39,157 bases of DNA from Actinospica sp035712985 (GTDB lineage: Bacteria; Actinomycetota; Actinomycetes; Streptomycetales; Catenulisporaceae), in assembly GCA_035712985.1 (NCBI GenBank), contig DASTAE010000204.1, positions 1-39,157 on the forward strand. The letters run 5' to 3'. This document shows, one piece after another, positions 14,284 through 23,482 of the stretch; the stretch's first letter is position 1; each line of letters opens with the position of its first letter. The notes under the pieces were generated by a model. It was not told the DNA's origin, did no database searches, and saw only the letters and a list, made by a program, of their open reading frames with translations. The position numbers and the translations under genes were made by a program.

Positions 14284-14928
14284 CTAGGAGGTGCCGCAGA
14301 CGTACCGGAACCGCGCTGAGCCGCTGGTGGAGCCCGGACTGAGGATGTGCAGGGTGGCCGTGGCGTCGTACGTGCCGGGGCCGTCGAAATTCCACAGGAG
14401 GGCGACCGTGGCCTGGGCCTCGCCCTTGTTCATGGTCTGCGTCAGTACGTCGGAGTGCGTGCCGTCCGACCTGGCCCACTGGTAGGTGAGCGTGCCCGAG
14501 CCGCCGTTCGTGGTGATCACGGCGGTCAGCCGCTCGGTCTGCCCGCAGCTGACGGTGGGCGTCGCCGCCTTCACGCCGATCGATTCGACCGCCACGGGGG
14601 TCGCGCCGCGTCCCCAGAGCAGGTAGATCACCACCGCGACCGCCAGGATGAGCACGGTCAGCGGCAGGATCCAGCGCCGCGACCGCCGCCGCACGGTCTC
14701 GGTGGCGGCTCCGGCCCCGGCGGGACGCACGTCGCCGCGCCAGATGGCCGTGGCCCGGTCCGGCGCGGGCGCCAGTCGGCCGGGCACTCCGGGGCCGAAG
14801 CGCACGTATGTCTCGACGTGGTCCGGACTGGCCGCCGGATTCTCGATGCGCTGCGTGAGGGCTTCGGTCATAGGCTCGGTCATCGGCCCGGTCAGGTGCT
14901 CCGTGAGGCGCTCGGTCTCGTCGCTCAT
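14284..14928 (-). CDS. single-pass membrane protein with Ig-like ectodomain, paired with kinase
   Basis: A 214-aa protein. The cytoplasmic part (1-about 85) is polar, with Thr/Glu-rich MTEPMTEALTQ repeats. A basic RRRSRRW precedes one membrane helix (ILPLTVLILAVAVVIYLLW). The outer part of about 110 residues is beta-rich and Ig-like, with a Cys near its start (VSCGQT) and one near its end (YVCGTS), probably a disulphide. ATG 14928 overlaps the stop of the kinase gene by 4 nt (ATGA), so the two should be made together. The kinase ectodomain has the same Cys-to-Cys layout, so the two proteins may bind each other or a common ligand. The Thr-rich cytoplasmic tail is a plausible phosphorylation target. 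The family is not recognised. Confidence 0.78.
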   Translation of the reverse strand: MSDETERLTEHLTGPMTEPMTEALTQRIENPAASPDHVETYVRFGPGVPGRLAPAPDRATAIWRGDVRPAGAGAATETVRRRSRRWILPLTVLILAVAVVIYLLWGRGATPVAVESIGVKAATPTVSCGQTERLTAVITTNGGSGTLTYQWARSDGTHSDVLTQTMNKGEAQATVALLWNFDGPGTYDATATLHILSPGSTSGSARFRYVCGTS

Positions 14929-16610
14929 GTCACCGTCACGCATCCGTTGGTGTAGGGGTTATAGGTCATCGACTGCGCTCCGCCGCTGGTCGGCGCCGGT
15001 GAGGTGCTGACGGTCACCCCCCAGTTCGCGGCGCCCTGGTACGCCTGGAAGCTCTGCTGAGCGCTGCCGGTCTGCGTGGTGGTTCCGGCGGCCAAGGTGT
15101 CGGTGGTGGTGCCGACGACCGTCTGGGAGCCGCTGTCGTTGTAGCTGATCCAGGTGAACGTCACGGTCGACCCCGCCACGCCGTTGGTCGTGACGGTGAC
15201 CGTCGCGTTCAGGAGCGCTCCGTCGCAGCTCATCGAGTTGATCGTGATCGATCCCACCTTCGGCGAAGGAGGCGCGGACGTCGCCGAAAGGGTCGGCGCG
15301 GCCGTCGTGGTCGTGGTCGTCGGGGGAGCGCTGGAGCTCGGGCTCGTCGGGGCGCTCGTCGTGGTCGGGTCCACGGTCGGGGTCGCCGAGCTCTGCGACG
15401 CGGACGCGCTCGGCGAGTGGGACGGGGTCGCGGTCACGCTCGGCGGCGCGGCCGCGGGAGCCGGTCCCAGGGGCGTCAGCATCGTCGTGGCGCCGACGAG
15501 GGCGGAGCCGCCCGACGAGGCGGCCTGCGTGGGTCCGTGGGCCCCGTAGGCGACCGCCGCGGCCACGAACGCCACCACGACGGCCCCCGCCACGCCCGCG
15601 CCCACTCCCGCGCGCATGGACCTGGTCCTGCGGCCGACCAGGTGGCCGAGCGCCACGCCGGTCCCCTCCCCGCCGAGCACCGTCGTGGCCAGCGCCGTGG
15701 TGCCGGCCGGCGCGGGCTGGGCCGTGCCCTTGAGCAGCAGCAGCGGGAGCAGCGCGAGCAGCGCCACGATCTTCCGCTGGCCGCGCTCCTCCCAGTCGGG
15801 CCCGTACGCGTCCTCGGCGACCCCTTCCAGCGCGGCGACGAACTCGAGCGCGCTCGCGGGCCGGTCCCGCGGGTTCTTGGCCATCCCCGCCCTGATCAGC
15901 GGCCTCAGCGGCTCCGGGACGAGCTCGTCCGGGATCGTGCCGCGCGAGTGCTGCGCCATCAGCTCGACGGCATTCCTGCCGAGGTAGGGCCGCTTGCCGG
16001 TGACGCACTCGAAGAAGGTGACCGTCGCCGCGTACACGTCCCCGGCGGGCGACGCGGGCGCGCCGCGGAACTGCTCGGGGGCCATGTACAGCGGCGTTCC
16101 GGCGGCCGCGGCCTCCTCGCCCGAGCGCGCGGCGATGCCGAAGTCCACCAGCTTCGAGACGCCGTCCGGCGTCACCAGCACGTTCGCCGGCTTGTAGTCC
16201 CGGTGGACGACGCCCGCCTCATGCGCCGCGGCGAGCCCGAGGAGCGAGCCCTTGAGGATGCACAGCGCCGCCTCGGGGCTGGTCGCGCCCTCCTCCTTCA
16301 TCAGGTGGCGCAGCGAGGACCCGGCGACCGCCTCCATCACGATCGCGGAGCCCTCCGGCCCCTCGACGTACTCGTAGAGCCGCGTGACGTGCGGCGATTC
16401 GAGCTCGGCGAGCAACTGCGCCTCGGACCGGTACGCCTCGCGGAAATCGCCGTCCCGGAACAGGCCGGGCACCAGGTACTTGACGGCGACGAGCGTGCCG
16501 GTGGTCTCGTGCCTGGCCAGGTACACCTGGCCGCCGGCGCCCGTCCCCAACTGTTGGATGTGTGCGTATCCGGGCAGCGTCCAGCTTCCCGGCGAATCCT
16601 TGCCCACCAT
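14925..16610 (-). CDS. transmembrane Ser/Thr protein kinase with Ig-like ectodomain
   Basis: A 561-aa Hanks-type kinase. The catalytic domain spans about 14-275: GTGAGGQVY, VAVKYL, HRDYKPANVL, DFGIAARSG and GTPLYMAPEQF. All key residues are present. After it come two hydrophobic stretches, IVALLALLPLLLL and VAGAVVVAFVAAAVAYGA. If both cross the membrane, the C-terminus would return to the cytoplasm, so probably only the second spans. A Pro/Ser/Thr-rich stalk of about 90 residues follows, then a beta-rich domain with Cys near its start (SMSCDG) and end (NGCVTVT), resembling that of the overlapping downstream protein. ATG 16610 has GGGAG 9 nt upstream. No PASTA domain is present. The signal sensed is unknown. 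Confidence 0.92.
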   Translation of the reverse strand: MVGKDSPGSWTLPGYAHIQQLGTGAGGQVYLARHETTGTLVAVKYLVPGLFRDGDFREAYRSEAQLLAELESPHVTRLYEYVEGPEGSAIVMEAVAGSSLRHLMKEEGATSPEAALCILKGSLLGLAAAHEAGVVHRDYKPANVLVTPDGVSKLVDFGIAARSGEEAAAAGTPLYMAPEQFRGAPASPAGDVYAATVTFFECVTGKRPYLGRNAVELMAQHSRGTIPDELVPEPLRPLIRAGMAKNPRDRPASALEFVAALEGVAEDAYGPDWEERGQRKIVALLALLPLLLLKGTAQPAPAGTTALATTVLGGEGTGVALGHLVGRRTRSMRAGVGAGVAGAVVVAFVAAAVAYGAHGPTQAASSGGSALVGATTMLTPLGPAPAAAPPSVTATPSHSPSASASQSSATPTVDPTTTSAPTSPSSSAPPTTTTTTAAPTLSATSAPPSPKVGSITINSMSCDGALLNATVTVTTNGVAGSTVTFTWISYNDSGSQTVVGTTTDTLAAGTTTQTGSAQQSFQAYQGAANWGVTVSTSPAPTSGGAQSMTYNPYTNGCVTVT

Positions 16611-16695
16611 GAAGTTTTACTCCCACCCCTGGACGAAAACGACCGCAAAAGCCGTTCGCGCAGTCATGGTAGGGCTTGGGTGCCAAGATCGGAAC

Positions 16696-17715
16696 TCATC
16701 GGGTGGCGATTGAGATGCGAATCAGCTCGACGGGCACTCCGCCGAGGCGCACCTTGTAGTCCTGCGCGCCCTTGAGGAAGTCGAACCGCAGGCCACGGTC
16801 GAGAGTGCGCTCGACGAGCAGCGAGACCAGCACCACGCCGGGAGCGAGGCCCGCGCGATCACCGGTGAGCAGCTTCATGTCGTAGGCCATGTTGTAGATG
16901 GAGACCGTGTCGCGATGAGTCAGCGTGATGACGGCCGCGAGAGGTACGCCGTCGGCGCGTAGTTCGACGACGTGGCACGCGTCGACTGCCGCGAGTCCGG
17001 TGACCATGTCCCGCACGAAATCGCCGTACTCGGCGACGAACTCGCGCATCGCCGGACCGGCCTCGGCCTTCCAGGAAAGCAGCCGCTCCAATGACTCCCG
17101 CGCCGTATCGCAGTCCGAATCGACGAGTTCGAGGTCTCCGAAAGCCTCGATCAGCCGGTTGCGCTTGCGCAGAACGTCGCTGCGGCGCTTGGAGTTGAGC
17201 AGCGAGAGGTAGCCGTCGGGGGATATCTCGATCTGCGGCGCGTGGTCGTAGGGCTCGACGACGGCGCACGGATCGGCGCGCGTCAGCTCCTCGATGAACG
17301 CCTGAGCCGCCGGGCTGTTCTGCGCGAGCCCGGCGAGCCGCGCGCTGGTCCAGCCGTCGTTCGCGAGCATCCAGCGCACCAGCGCGGCGGCGACCTCGCC
17401 CTCCCGCCCGGGAAGCGCGACCGGACCCATGTAGTCGACGACGTCATCGCCGCCGGCGAAGGACAGCGCACCGGAGACGAGTTCGAATGCGCACAAGCCG
17501 ACGGCCTGCCCGTGGTCCACGACCGTGGCCGTGAGGAGCCGGGATTCCGGGCTCTCGGCCTGCCGGTGCCGCCACCAGGGGAGCAGGAAACGCGCCGGGT
17601 GGAACGGGGTGCCCGCCGCTTGGGCGATCGCCTCCCACTCGGGCGATGTGACGGACGCTGTTCCGGAGTCGGAGACGATCTGGATGTCTGCTATGTGGTC
17701 GATCGCTGCTCCCAT
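16696..17715 (-). CDS. BioF2-like/FemAB-type GNAT acetyltransferase
   Basis: A protein of about 340 aa with the Acetyltransf_6 (BioF2-like) pattern. It has a conserved basic stretch SKRRSDVLRKRNRL, a VELRADGVPLAAVITL strand and the C-terminal FDFLKGAQDYKVRLGG motif that typifies these enzymes. They transfer acyl or aminoacyl groups, often in cell-wall or exopolysaccharide biosynthesis; the substrate is unknown. ATG 17715 has GGGAAG about 10 nt upstream and is my choice. ATG 17757 would add 14 residues, lacks a ribosome site and lies only 27 nt after the stop of the citrate-synthase-like gene. Read-through from the IclR-controlled operon is therefore possible. Confidence 0.8.
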   Translation of the reverse strand: MGAAIDHIADIQIVSDSGTASVTSPEWEAIAQAAGTPFHPARFLLPWWRHRQAESPESRLLTATVVDHGQAVGLCAFELVSGALSFAGGDDVVDYMGPVALPGREGEVAAALVRWMLANDGWTSARLAGLAQNSPAAQAFIEELTRADPCAVVEPYDHAPQIEISPDGYLSLLNSKRRSDVLRKRNRLIEAFGDLELVDSDCDTARESLERLLSWKAEAGPAMREFVAEYGDFVRDMVTGLAAVDACHVVELRADGVPLAAVITLTHRDTVSIYNMAYDMKLLTGDRAGLAPGVVLVSLLVERTLDRGLRFDFLKGAQDYKVRLGGVPVELIRISIATR

Positions 17716-17784
17716 GCCGAGATATCTTCCCGACCAGGGGGCGGCGAAACGGCTCATGGGGGCTTACTGTATCACCCTATTTAT

Positions 17785-18563
17785 CTACTCCGGGGCGACA
17801 TAGCGCGCATTGCGGTCCACGGTGAGGTAGATCGAGTTGGCCACGGGCTGCGTGATCTCCTCGGCGATGTGTCCGATCAGCCCAGCGCAGCGCGCCAGCA
17901 GCACGGCCGCCCGCAACAGCTCCTGCGGCAGGCCGAGGTCGGCGAGCGCCGCGCCGCTGACTCCCGCGCCGTTGAGCGGGAGGGTCTTGCCGAGCACGTC
18001 CGGATGCACGCGGCCGATGGCCTCGAACAGGGCGAGGTGCGGCCCGTAGAGCCCCTCCTCGTGCGCGATCTCGATCAGGCGAGGGGTGCGCGGGTCACGC
18101 TGCTTGTGCACGGGATGCCCGAGTCCGGGCACGAACCTCCCGGCGGCCTTCTGTTCGGTGACCGCGATGCGGGCGAGTTCGTCCCACGCTTCGGTATCCG
18201 TGGGTGGCTCCTTGGCTCCGGCCAGAATCTCGGCGAGGAACCGTCCGGTGTCCTCGGTGACGCCGAGGAAGCGCGAGCCGCCGCCGAGCAGCCCGGCGGC
18301 CAGCGCGCCCTGCACGGCGTCGGGGGCGCTGAGGTAGGTCAGCCGCGCGGCGATGGCCGTGGGCGTGAAGCCGTGGTCGGCCAGGCCGATCAGCACCGCC
18401 TCGAACAGCCGGGCCTCGCCGGGCGTCGGGCGCCGCCGCGAGATCAGCCAGAAGGCCAGCTCGCCGAAGCCGACGCGGCCCATCAGGTCCTGCGCGACGT
18501 CCTGGCCGAGCAGGTTGATGTGCTCGGCGTCCGAGGTGCCGAGGGAGGTGGGGAAATCGAGGG

Positions 18564-18567
<4 letters not shown>
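17785..18567 (-). CDS. short citrate-synthase-fold lyase (citryl-CoA lyase-like)
   Basis: A 260-aa protein, much shorter than citrate synthase (about 380-430 aa) and close to stand-alone citryl-CoA lyase size. The core is recognisable: GFGELAFWLISRRRPTPGEARLFE-type start, GLGHPVHKQRDPRTPRL with conserved His, IGRVHPDVLG, and LNGAGVSGAAL. In citrate synthases the last motif is N-x-D-F-x-S-G with the catalytic Asp; here it is N-G-A-G-V-S-G, so that Asp is missing. This argues against Claisen condensation and for a different retro-aldol or C-C lyase chemistry on a CoA ester. GTG 18567 overlaps the CoA-transferase stop (GTGA) and has GAAGGGA upstream. Co-translation with a CoA transferase suggests the pair activates and then cleaves one hydroxy-acid. 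Confidence 0.82.
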
Positions 18568-19712
<1,145 letters not shown>

Positions 19713-19740
19713 GGCGTCTCCCTTCGCGGCGTCCGCTCTA

Positions 19741-19785
19741 CGGACAACTGTCCGCAACTCTCGCCGCTTGATCCGCCGCTGTCAA
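19741..19785 (-). promoter_or_regulatory. promoter and IclR-type operator of the CoA-transferase/lyase operon
   Basis: On the minus strand TTGACA (19785-19780), 17 nt and GAGAGT (19762-19757) form a plausible vegetative promoter. Two bases downstream lies the palindrome CGGACA-GT-TGTCCG (19754-19741 as read), covering the expected start of transcription. The same palindrome, with the same CCGCTCT flank on its left on the plus strand, occurs at the dioxygenase promoter at 20691. Repressor occupancy here would block initiation. Confidence 0.7.
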
Positions 19786-19795
19786 GGCCGGCCGG

Positions 19796-20596
19796 TCAGC
19801 GCCGCTCGGCCTGCGGCCTGGACTGCCACAGCGCCCATTCGGCCGAGACCTCCCCGGCCGTGTGCAGCAGCTTCGGCAGGTGCTCGCCGGTCAGCGTGGC
19901 GACGCTGGTCTCGGCCGCGTGCACGGTCACGTTCATGGCGGCCCGGACCCGGCCGTCCCCGTCCCGCACCGGCACGGCCACGGAGCGGACGCCCGGGGCC
20001 AGCTCCTCGTCGGCCAGCGCCCAGCCGCGCGCCCGCACCGTCCGCAGCTCCTCCTCGATCGCGGACCGGTCCCGCTCGGGGAACGGGGCCAGACCCGCGC
20101 GCGAGGGCTCGTCCAGCGTCTTGGCCAGCTCCTCGGCGTCCAGGGCGGCGAGCAGCACCTTGCCCTGCGAGGTCCGCAGGGCCGGGAACCGGGTCCCGAT
20201 CTGCACCCGCAGCGCGATGATCTTCGGCACCGAGACGCGCGCGACGTAGACGATGTCCGAGCCGTCGAGCTGGCTCATCGAGCTCGACTCGCCGGTCTGC
20301 CCGACCAGCGCCTCGAGGTGCGGCCTGGCGATGTCCCAGAGCCCCAGGGAGCCGACGTAGGCCATGCCGAGCCGCAGCACCTGCGGCGTCAGCGCGAAGC
20401 CGCCGGGCTCCGCGCGCACGTAGCCGAGCTCCTCCAGGGTGAGCAGCAGTCGGCGCGCGGTGGGCCTGGCCAGGTCCGCGGCGGCGGCGATCTCGCTCAG
20501 CGACATCCGCGGCCTGGCCTCGTCGAAGCAGGCCAGCACGTCCAGGCCGCGGGCGAGCGCCTCGACGAAATCCGGACCGGTGCCACGTCGTGCCAC
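19796..20596 (-). CDS. IclR family transcriptional regulator
   Basis: A 266-aa IclR-type regulator. The N-terminal winged HTH (about 10-70) has ALARGLDVLACF, MSLSEIAAAADLARPTARRLLLTLEELGYV and the wing. The effector domain holds SSMSQLDGSDIVYVARV, GTRFPALRTSQGKVLLA and RARGWALADEELAPGVRSVAVPV, close to the PcaR/PobR branch that senses aromatic-pathway intermediates. GTG 20596 is chosen because GGAGGT sits 7 nt upstream; the extension to 20917 runs through the divergent promoter. It lies between two operons that share a perfect palindrome at their promoters. It is therefore the likely direct regulator of the LigB/LigA/amidohydrolase and CoA-transferase/lyase genes. The effector is unknown, probably a ring-cleavage substrate or product. 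Confidence 0.93.
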   Translation of the reverse strand: MARRGTGPDFVEALARGLDVLACFDEARPRMSLSEIAAAADLARPTARRLLLTLEELGYVRAEPGGFALTPQVLRLGMAYVGSLGLWDIARPHLEALVGQTGESSSMSQLDGSDIVYVARVSVPKIIALRVQIGTRFPALRTSQGKVLLAALDAEELAKTLDEPSRAGLAPFPERDRSAIEEELRTVRARGWALADEELAPGVRSVAVPVRDGDGRVRAAMNVTVHAAETSVATLTGEHLPKLLHTAGEVSAEWALWQSRPQAERR

Positions 20597-20643
20597 TGCT
20601 GCCACCTCCGAGCGAGCGGGAGTCCTTCCGGTACCCAAGACTA

Positions 20644-20704
20644 TTGACAGCGCGGCCCGACTGGCGCAAGGTTCCGGTATCGCCGCTCTGCGGACACCTG
20701 TCCG
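20644..20704 (+). promoter_or_regulatory. promoter and IclR-type operator of the dioxygenase operon
   Basis: TTGACA (20644-20649), a 17-nt spacer and CAAGGT (20667-20672) make a candidate promoter with perfect -35 and weak -10. The palindrome CGGACA-CC-TGTCCG lies at 20691-20704, downstream of the expected start point and 27 nt before the dioxygenase start codon. The weak -10 may mean an activator is needed, or that repression acts as a roadblock. It matches the site at 19741-19754. Confidence 0.7.
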
Positions 20705-20731
20705 ATCATAGCTCGGCCGGAAGGAGGGCCC

Positions 20732-21592
20732 GTGGCGAAGCTCGTCGCCATCCTGGCCACCACGCACCACCCGTTCTACTACCGCACCAGCCGCCTGCCG
20801 GCCGATCAGGCGCCGCCGTTCGCGGCCGAGTGGATTCGGAAGGTCGCCGCGTACCGCGAGACGCTCGACCGGGTGCGCCCGGACGTGCTCGTGATGGTCG
20901 GCTCGGACCACTTCCACCAGCTCTGGCTGGACAACATGCCGCAGTTCCTCGTCGGCAAGGCGCCCTTCTACGACGCGAACTACTACAACGAGGAACGCGA
21001 GTTCGGCCTGCCGCGCCTACTCCTCAAGGGCCACGAGGACCTGTCCGCGTACATCCTGCGCGAGGGCATCGACCGCGGCTTCGACCTCGCGTTCTCCAAC
21101 GAGCTGCGCGTGGACCACTCGATCACCTGCCCGATCCTGACCGTGCGGCCGCAGAACGATCTGCCGGTCGTGCCGATCTACACGAACATCTTCGCGCCGC
21201 CGCTGCCGCGCCCCGAGCGCTTCGTCGCGCTCGGACGTACGCTGCGCGAGCTGATCGACTCCTGGCCGAGCGAGCTGCGCGTGGCCGCGATCGGCACCGG
21301 GCACCTCTCGCTCGAACTCGGCGGTCCGCGCCAGTTCGGCCCGCACGGCCCCGACCCGGAGTTCGACGCGAAGGCCGTGCAGTGGATCGCGAACGGCGAC
21401 ATCGACGGCTGCCTCGCCAACGTGACCCTCGACAGCCTGCACGCGCCGGGCAACGCGACGCACGGCTTCATGGACTTCATGCTGATGATGGGCCTCGCCG
21501 GCTACGCCAAGGCCGACTACGCGGACAGCCTCGACCTGTTCCACACGATGGAGGCCTACTTCACCTGGTACCCGAACGGAGTCGACGCGTGA
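20732..21592 (+). CDS. LigB-like class III extradiol dioxygenase, catalytic subunit
   Basis: A 286-aa LigB-fold protein. Conserved histidines stand at H12 (ATTHHP), H60/H62 (GSDHFH) and H191 (IGTGHLS), matching the two Fe-ligand histidines and the acid-base His of protocatechuate 4,5-dioxygenase (LigAB). The third iron ligand in LigB, a Glu in a G-I-E-L-x-x-W segment, aligns by eye with THGFMDF (243-249), where Gly replaces Glu; H244 or D248 could substitute. GTG 20732 follows AAGGAGGG. It overlaps the small-subunit gene by 4 nt (GTGA). It is expected to open a catechol-like or dihydroxypyridine ring between or beside hydroxyls. Control is by the divergent IclR protein. Confidence 0.88.
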   Translation: MAKLVAILATTHHPFYYRTSRLPADQAPPFAAEWIRKVAAYRETLDRVRPDVLVMVGSDHFHQLWLDNMPQFLVGKAPFYDANYYNEEREFGLPRLLLKGHEDLSAYILREGIDRGFDLAFSNELRVDHSITCPILTVRPQNDLPVVPIYTNIFAPPLPRPERFVALGRTLRELIDSWPSELRVAAIGTGHLSLELGGPRQFGPHGPDPEFDAKAVQWIANGDIDGCLANVTLDSLHAPGNATHGFMDFMLMMGLAGYAKADYADSLDLFHTMEAYFTWYPNGVDA

Positions 21593-21951
21593 GCAAGTAC
21601 CTGGTCGACAAGTTCCTCTACACGATCGACCGCGACCCCGAACTCGTCGAGCGATATCGCGAGGATCCGGCCGGAACGGTCGCCTGGTGGGAGCGGGAGC
21701 AGGCGGGCCGCATCCTCAACCTCCCCGACGTCGAGGCCACCACCTGGCTCGCCTTCACCGACGCCGAGCGCGCGGCCCTCGCCGGACACGACCACGTCGC
21801 ACTGTTCGAACTCGGCGCGCACCCCTTCCTCACGCTCACCCTCTGGATCGCCATGTTCGAGCGCGACCACCAGGAACCCCTGGCGATGCAGCTGGACTAC
21901 GCCGCGAAGCTCGCGCACAAGGCCCTGCCGTACCCCGATATCAGTACATGA
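21589..21951 (+). CDS. LigA-like small subunit of extradiol dioxygenase
   Basis: A 120-aa helical protein of the LigA type, which covers the active site of the LigB subunit. Visible features are the N-terminal VDKFLYTIDRDPELVERYREDP, AFTDAERAALAGHDHVALFELGAHPFLTLTLWI, and a C-terminal tail ending PYPDIST. GTG 21589 lies within GTGA shared with the LigB stop, so stoichiometric production is likely. Fused or separate LigA/LigB pairs are both known. Here the residue set ALFELGAHPFL is the best signature. The protein is followed 10 nt later by the amidohydrolase gene in the same operon. Confidence 0.82.
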   Translation: MSKYLVDKFLYTIDRDPELVERYREDPAGTVAWWEREQAGRILNLPDVEATTWLAFTDAERAALAGHDHVALFELGAHPFLTLTLWIAMFERDHQEPLAMQLDYAAKLAHKALPYPDIST

Positions 21952-21961
21952 CGAGGATGTT

Positions 21962-23416
21962 ATGACTGTCGAATTCACCCCCGGACGCCCCATCGTCTTC
22001 CGCAACGCCACGATCCTCACGATGGACGCGGCCGGCGTCATCGAGAACGGCGACCTCCTCGTCGTCGGCGACCGCATCGCCGCGGTCGGCCCGGCGCTCA
22101 CCGCGCCCGACGACGCGCTCGAGATCGACGCCGCGGGCGGCATCCTGATGCCCGGCATGGTCGACACGCACCGGCACATGTGGCAGACCGCCCTGCGCGG
22201 CCTCGGCGCCGACTGGACCCTCAGCCAGTACTTCGTGTTCTACTACCTGACCTGGGGAAAGATCTTCCGCCCCGAGGACATCCACGCGGGCAACGCCCTC
22301 GCCGCCCTGGAGGCCGTGGACGCCGGCGTCACCACGACCCTCGACTGGTCGCACGGTCTGCAGACCGTCGGCCACGGCGAGGCCGCCGCCGACGCCCTGC
22401 GCAGCGCCCCCGGCCGCTACGTCCTCGCCTACGGCAACCTGCTCGGCGCGCCGTGGGAATGGGCCAACAGCAAGGACTTCCGCGCCTTCGTCGACCGCCT
22501 GGCCGACGCCCGCGACGACAAGCTCGGCTTCCAGCTGGCCTTCGACGTCACCGCCGACCCCGCGTTCCCGGAGAAGGGCGCCTTCGAGGCGGCCCGCGAA
22601 CTCGGCCTGCGGGTCACGACGCACGCGGGCGTCTGGGGCGCGACGAACGACGACAGCATCCGGCTGATGTGGGACCACGGCTTCATGACCCCCGACGTCA
22701 CCTACGTCCACGCCGCGACCCTCAGCGACGACTCCTACCAGCGCATCGCCGCGTCGGGCGGCACCGTCTCCGTGTCCACCGAGAGCGAGCAGAGCGCCGG
22801 CCAGGGCTACCCGCCCACCTGGGCCCTGCGCAAGCACGGGATCCCGGTCTCCCTCTCGATGGACACCAGCGTGTGGTGGAGCGCCGACCTCTTCGCCGCC
22901 ATGCGCGCCACCCTCTCCGCCGACCGCTCCCGCGAGCACCTGGAGGCGCACGCCCAAGGCGAGACCGTGGTCCACAACCGCCTCCGCGCCGAGGAGGTGG
23001 CCCACTGGGCCACCATCGGCGGCGCCCGCGCGCTCGGTCTCGACAGCGAGATCGGCAGCCTGGTCGAGGGCAAGAAGGCCGACGTCGTCCTGATCAAGAA
23101 CGACGACTCGCCCGCGATGTACCCCCTCCTGCACCCCTACGGCAGCCTCGTCTACCAGGCCGGCCGCGGCGATGTGCACACGGTCCTCGTCGACGGCCAG
23201 GTGGTCAAGCACGCCCACAAGCTGATCGAAGGGGATCTCGCCGCCGCCAAGCAGGAAGTCGGCCGCACCGTCGACTACGCCCGCTCCACCATGGGCGAGG
23301 AGGCGTGGGCGCAGAGCGTCACCCCGGAGCTCCCGACCCCGGAGCGCATCACGAACCCCTACACGTACACCGACTTCGACGGCGGCGAGAACCAGCACCG
23401 CATCCAGCACGACTGA
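21962..23416 (+). CDS. TrzA/AtzA-type amidohydrolase
   Basis: A 484-aa amidohydrolase-superfamily TIM barrel with the flanking beta domain. Metal ligands can be traced: H70 and H72 in PGMVDTHRHMW, a His in RVTTHAGVWG, a His in VTYVHAATLSD, and an Asp in SLSMDTSVWW. The C-terminal AEEVAHWATIGGARALGLDSEIGSLVEGKKADVVLI is typical of this subfamily. Relatives remove amino or chloro groups from N-heterocycles (guanine deaminase, S-adenosylhomocysteine deaminase, atrazine enzymes), so a heterocyclic amine is the natural guess. ATG 21962 has GACGAGGA upstream. It is the last gene of the IclR-controlled rightward operon and suggests that the dioxygenase substrate is N-containing; that is inference. 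Confidence 0.85.
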   Translation: MTVEFTPGRPIVFRNATILTMDAAGVIENGDLLVVGDRIAAVGPALTAPDDALEIDAAGGILMPGMVDTHRHMWQTALRGLGADWTLSQYFVFYYLTWGKIFRPEDIHAGNALAALEAVDAGVTTTLDWSHGLQTVGHGEAAADALRSAPGRYVLAYGNLLGAPWEWANSKDFRAFVDRLADARDDKLGFQLAFDVTADPAFPEKGAFEAARELGLRVTTHAGVWGATNDDSIRLMWDHGFMTPDVTYVHAATLSDDSYQRIAASGGTVSVSTESEQSAGQGYPPTWALRKHGIPVSLSMDTSVWWSADLFAAMRATLSADRSREHLEAHAQGETVVHNRLRAEEVAHWATIGGARALGLDSEIGSLVEGKKADVVLIKNDDSPAMYPLLHPYGSLVYQAGRGDVHTVLVDGQVVKHAHKLIEGDLAAAKQEVGRTVDYARSTMGEEAWAQSVTPELPTPERITNPYTYTDFDGGENQHRIQHD

Positions 23417-23421
23417 GCCGC

Positions 23422-23482
23422 TGAAACAATGATTTCAAGATCGGGCCACGCGGATGAAACGCCGGGAGCCTAGTTTCACCGC
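23422..23482 (+). promoter_or_regulatory. GAAA-N6-TTTC palindrome and leaderless promoter before formamidase
   Basis: TGAAA-CAATGA-TTTCA (23422-23437) is a perfect dyad. A second one, TGAAAC-N12-GTTTCA, lies at 23455-23478. TAGTTT (23471-23476) could be the -10 box, placing the transcript start at about the GTG codon at 23483, which has no Shine-Dalgarno sequence. The element GAAAC-N7-GCCTAG (23456-23473) recurs before the ABC importer at 24847-24864. The RpiR-type regulator at 28368 is the best local candidate for binding these sites. Confidence 0.5.
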
